Shown: piece by piece, positions 13,126-13,622 of the stretch | Layout of the letters: each line of letters starts with the position of its first letter | Numbering within the stretch: the stretch's first letter is position 1 | Source of the DNA: Spirosomataceae bacterium | Lineage (GTDB): Bacteria; Bacteroidota; Bacteroidia; Cytophagales; Spirosomataceae | Length of the DNA: 13,622 bases | Assembly (NCBI GenBank): GCA_025455795.1 | Contig: JALOLW010000088.1 | Span: 1-13,622, forward strand | Direction: 5' to 3' | Notes under the pieces: generated by a model | The model's input: only the letters and a program-made list of their open reading frames with translations | What the model was told of the DNA's origin: nothing | The model's database searches: none | Made by a program: the position numbers and the translations under genes

Positions 13126-13133
13126 CAAAGTTA
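13126..13133 (-). promoter_or_regulatory. Candidate promoter -7 box for yheT
   Basis: The minus strand reads TAACTTTG, an exact TAnnTTTG match, 16 bp before the ATG. The leader would be only about 10 nt. No clear -33 TTTG is present at the expected distance, which is a T-rich stretch. Confidence 0.4.
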
Positions 13134-13147
13134 GAGATAAAAAACAG

Positions 13148-13214
13148 TTAAGATTTTGTCTTAAAACTATTTTATAAACAATTTAAAGACAAAAAAAATC
13201 TATAAATCTGTCTT
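13148..13214. promoter_or_regulatory. Inverted repeats with AAGAC/GTCTT core between yheT and the ATPase gene
   Basis: TTAAGA (13148-13153) and TCTTAA (13159-13164) form a perfect 6-bp inverted repeat around TTTTG. A second pair, AAGACA (13186-13191) and TGTCTT (13209-13214), lies just beyond. The 157-bp region 13110-13266 is very AT-rich and otherwise empty. These could be operator half-sites for one or both divergent genes, or merely AT-rich chance; no regulator is known. Confidence 0.35.
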
Positions 13215-13266
13215 GATATTCTATTTTTTGTAAATTGCCCTCTGTTTCATCCATAAAATAGTGCCA

Positions 13267-13622
13267 ATGCTCATCGGAAGGCAGGAGGAGATAGCAACCT
13301 TAAAATCGCTAAAACAGTCCAATGAACCCGCTTTTGTGGCAGTTTATGGGCGGCGGCGCGTTGGTAAAACGTACCTGATACGTCAATTTTTCAATGATAC
13401 TTTTACTTTTCAACTCACAGGTATTGCCAATGTTGAGCTACCTCAGCAATTAGGCAATTTTCGCAGTGCGTTCATTCGTTATTTTCCCGAATTTGAAGAT
13501 AAACCCGTGGCAAAAGATTGGTTTCAGGCTTTTCAACAATTAATAACCGCTTTGGAAGCCGATGATTCCCCCAGAAAAACCCTCTTTTTGGATGAGTTGC
13601 CTTGGCTTGATAATACCAAATC
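13267..13622 (+). CDS. AAA-type ATP-binding protein, N-terminal part (runs off right edge)
   Basis: The first 118 codons of a P-loop ATPase. It begins MLIGRQEEIATLKSLKQ and has Walker A in VAVYGRRRVGKTYLIRQFF (GRRRVGKT, about residues 27-34), followed by a strand and, near the edge, a Walker B-like TLFLDELPWLD. The IGR-x-x-E-x-x-x-L start with a YGRRRVGKT loop is characteristic of the archaeal-type ATPase group (ATPase_2/AAA_14), often carrying a DUF234/PD-(D/E)XK-like C-terminal domain; that part is outside the window, so it cannot be confirmed here. Such genes are scattered, accessory and of unclear role in bacteria. The gene is AT-richer than the yheT neighbour. The ATG at 13267 agrees with the family N-terminus. 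No good promoter box precedes it. Confidence 0.82.
   Translation, partial: MLIGRQEEIATLKSLKQSNEPAFVAVYGRRRVGKTYLIRQFFNDTFTFQLTGIANVELPQQLGNFRSAFIRYFPEFEDKPVAKDWFQAFQQLITALEADDSPRKTLFLDELPWLDNTK

Overview
The window reads as chromosomal DNA of a Bacteroidota bacterium, probably of the order Cytophagales. Evidence: the block nusB–YtxH-like–DUF1573 lipoprotein–yajC–ybbR–coaE typical of that phylum; a NusB about 2.5 times the E. coli length; A-rich leaders without clear Shine-Dalgarno sites; and promoter-like boxes of the Bacteroidota type (TAnnTTTG around -7, sometimes with TTTG or GTTG near -33). A genus cannot be named safely.

Layout. (1) Positions 1-4702, all on the minus strand, are one probable eight-gene operon: nusB, a YtxH-like membrane protein, a DUF1573 lipoprotein, yajC, a YbbR-domain protein, coaE, a KdsC-type HAD phosphatase, and a GT17-like glycosyltransferase that runs off the left edge. 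Spacing tightens downstream; the last four genes lie within 8 bp of each other or overlap. (2) A 220-bp divergent region (4703-4922) separates nusB from recA (plus). (3) Downstream of recA on the plus strand are a secreted three-part PA14 protein, an AT-rich gene for an Rpn/PD-(D/E)XK nuclease-family protein with a tandem-repeat coiled-coil tail, an exported thioredoxin-fold protein and kynureninase (kynU), whose GTG start overlaps the thioredoxin gene. (4) kynU converges on a minus-strand gene for a 488-residue conserved protein of unknown role; their stop codons abut in one TTATAA palindrome. (5) Upstream of that, also on minus, is a YheT-type alpha/beta hydrolase. (6) After a 157-bp AT-rich divergent region, the first 118 codons of an AAA-type ATP-binding protein run off the right edge.

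Most of the window is housekeeping: transcription antitermination, protein export, CoA synthesis, recombination and repair, tryptophan catabolism or NAD supply, and envelope sugars. The accessory-looking parts are the Rpn-family gene (7854-8807) and the ATPase at the right edge. I see no convincing multi-gene novel system, RNA gene, CRISPR array or insertion sequence. The best leads are the repeat-built coiled coil of the Rpn protein with possible internal starts, two related intergenic repeat clusters with a GAGTATT core, the large insertion in NusB, and the uncharacterised 488-residue protein. No gap between genes exceeds 300 bases.
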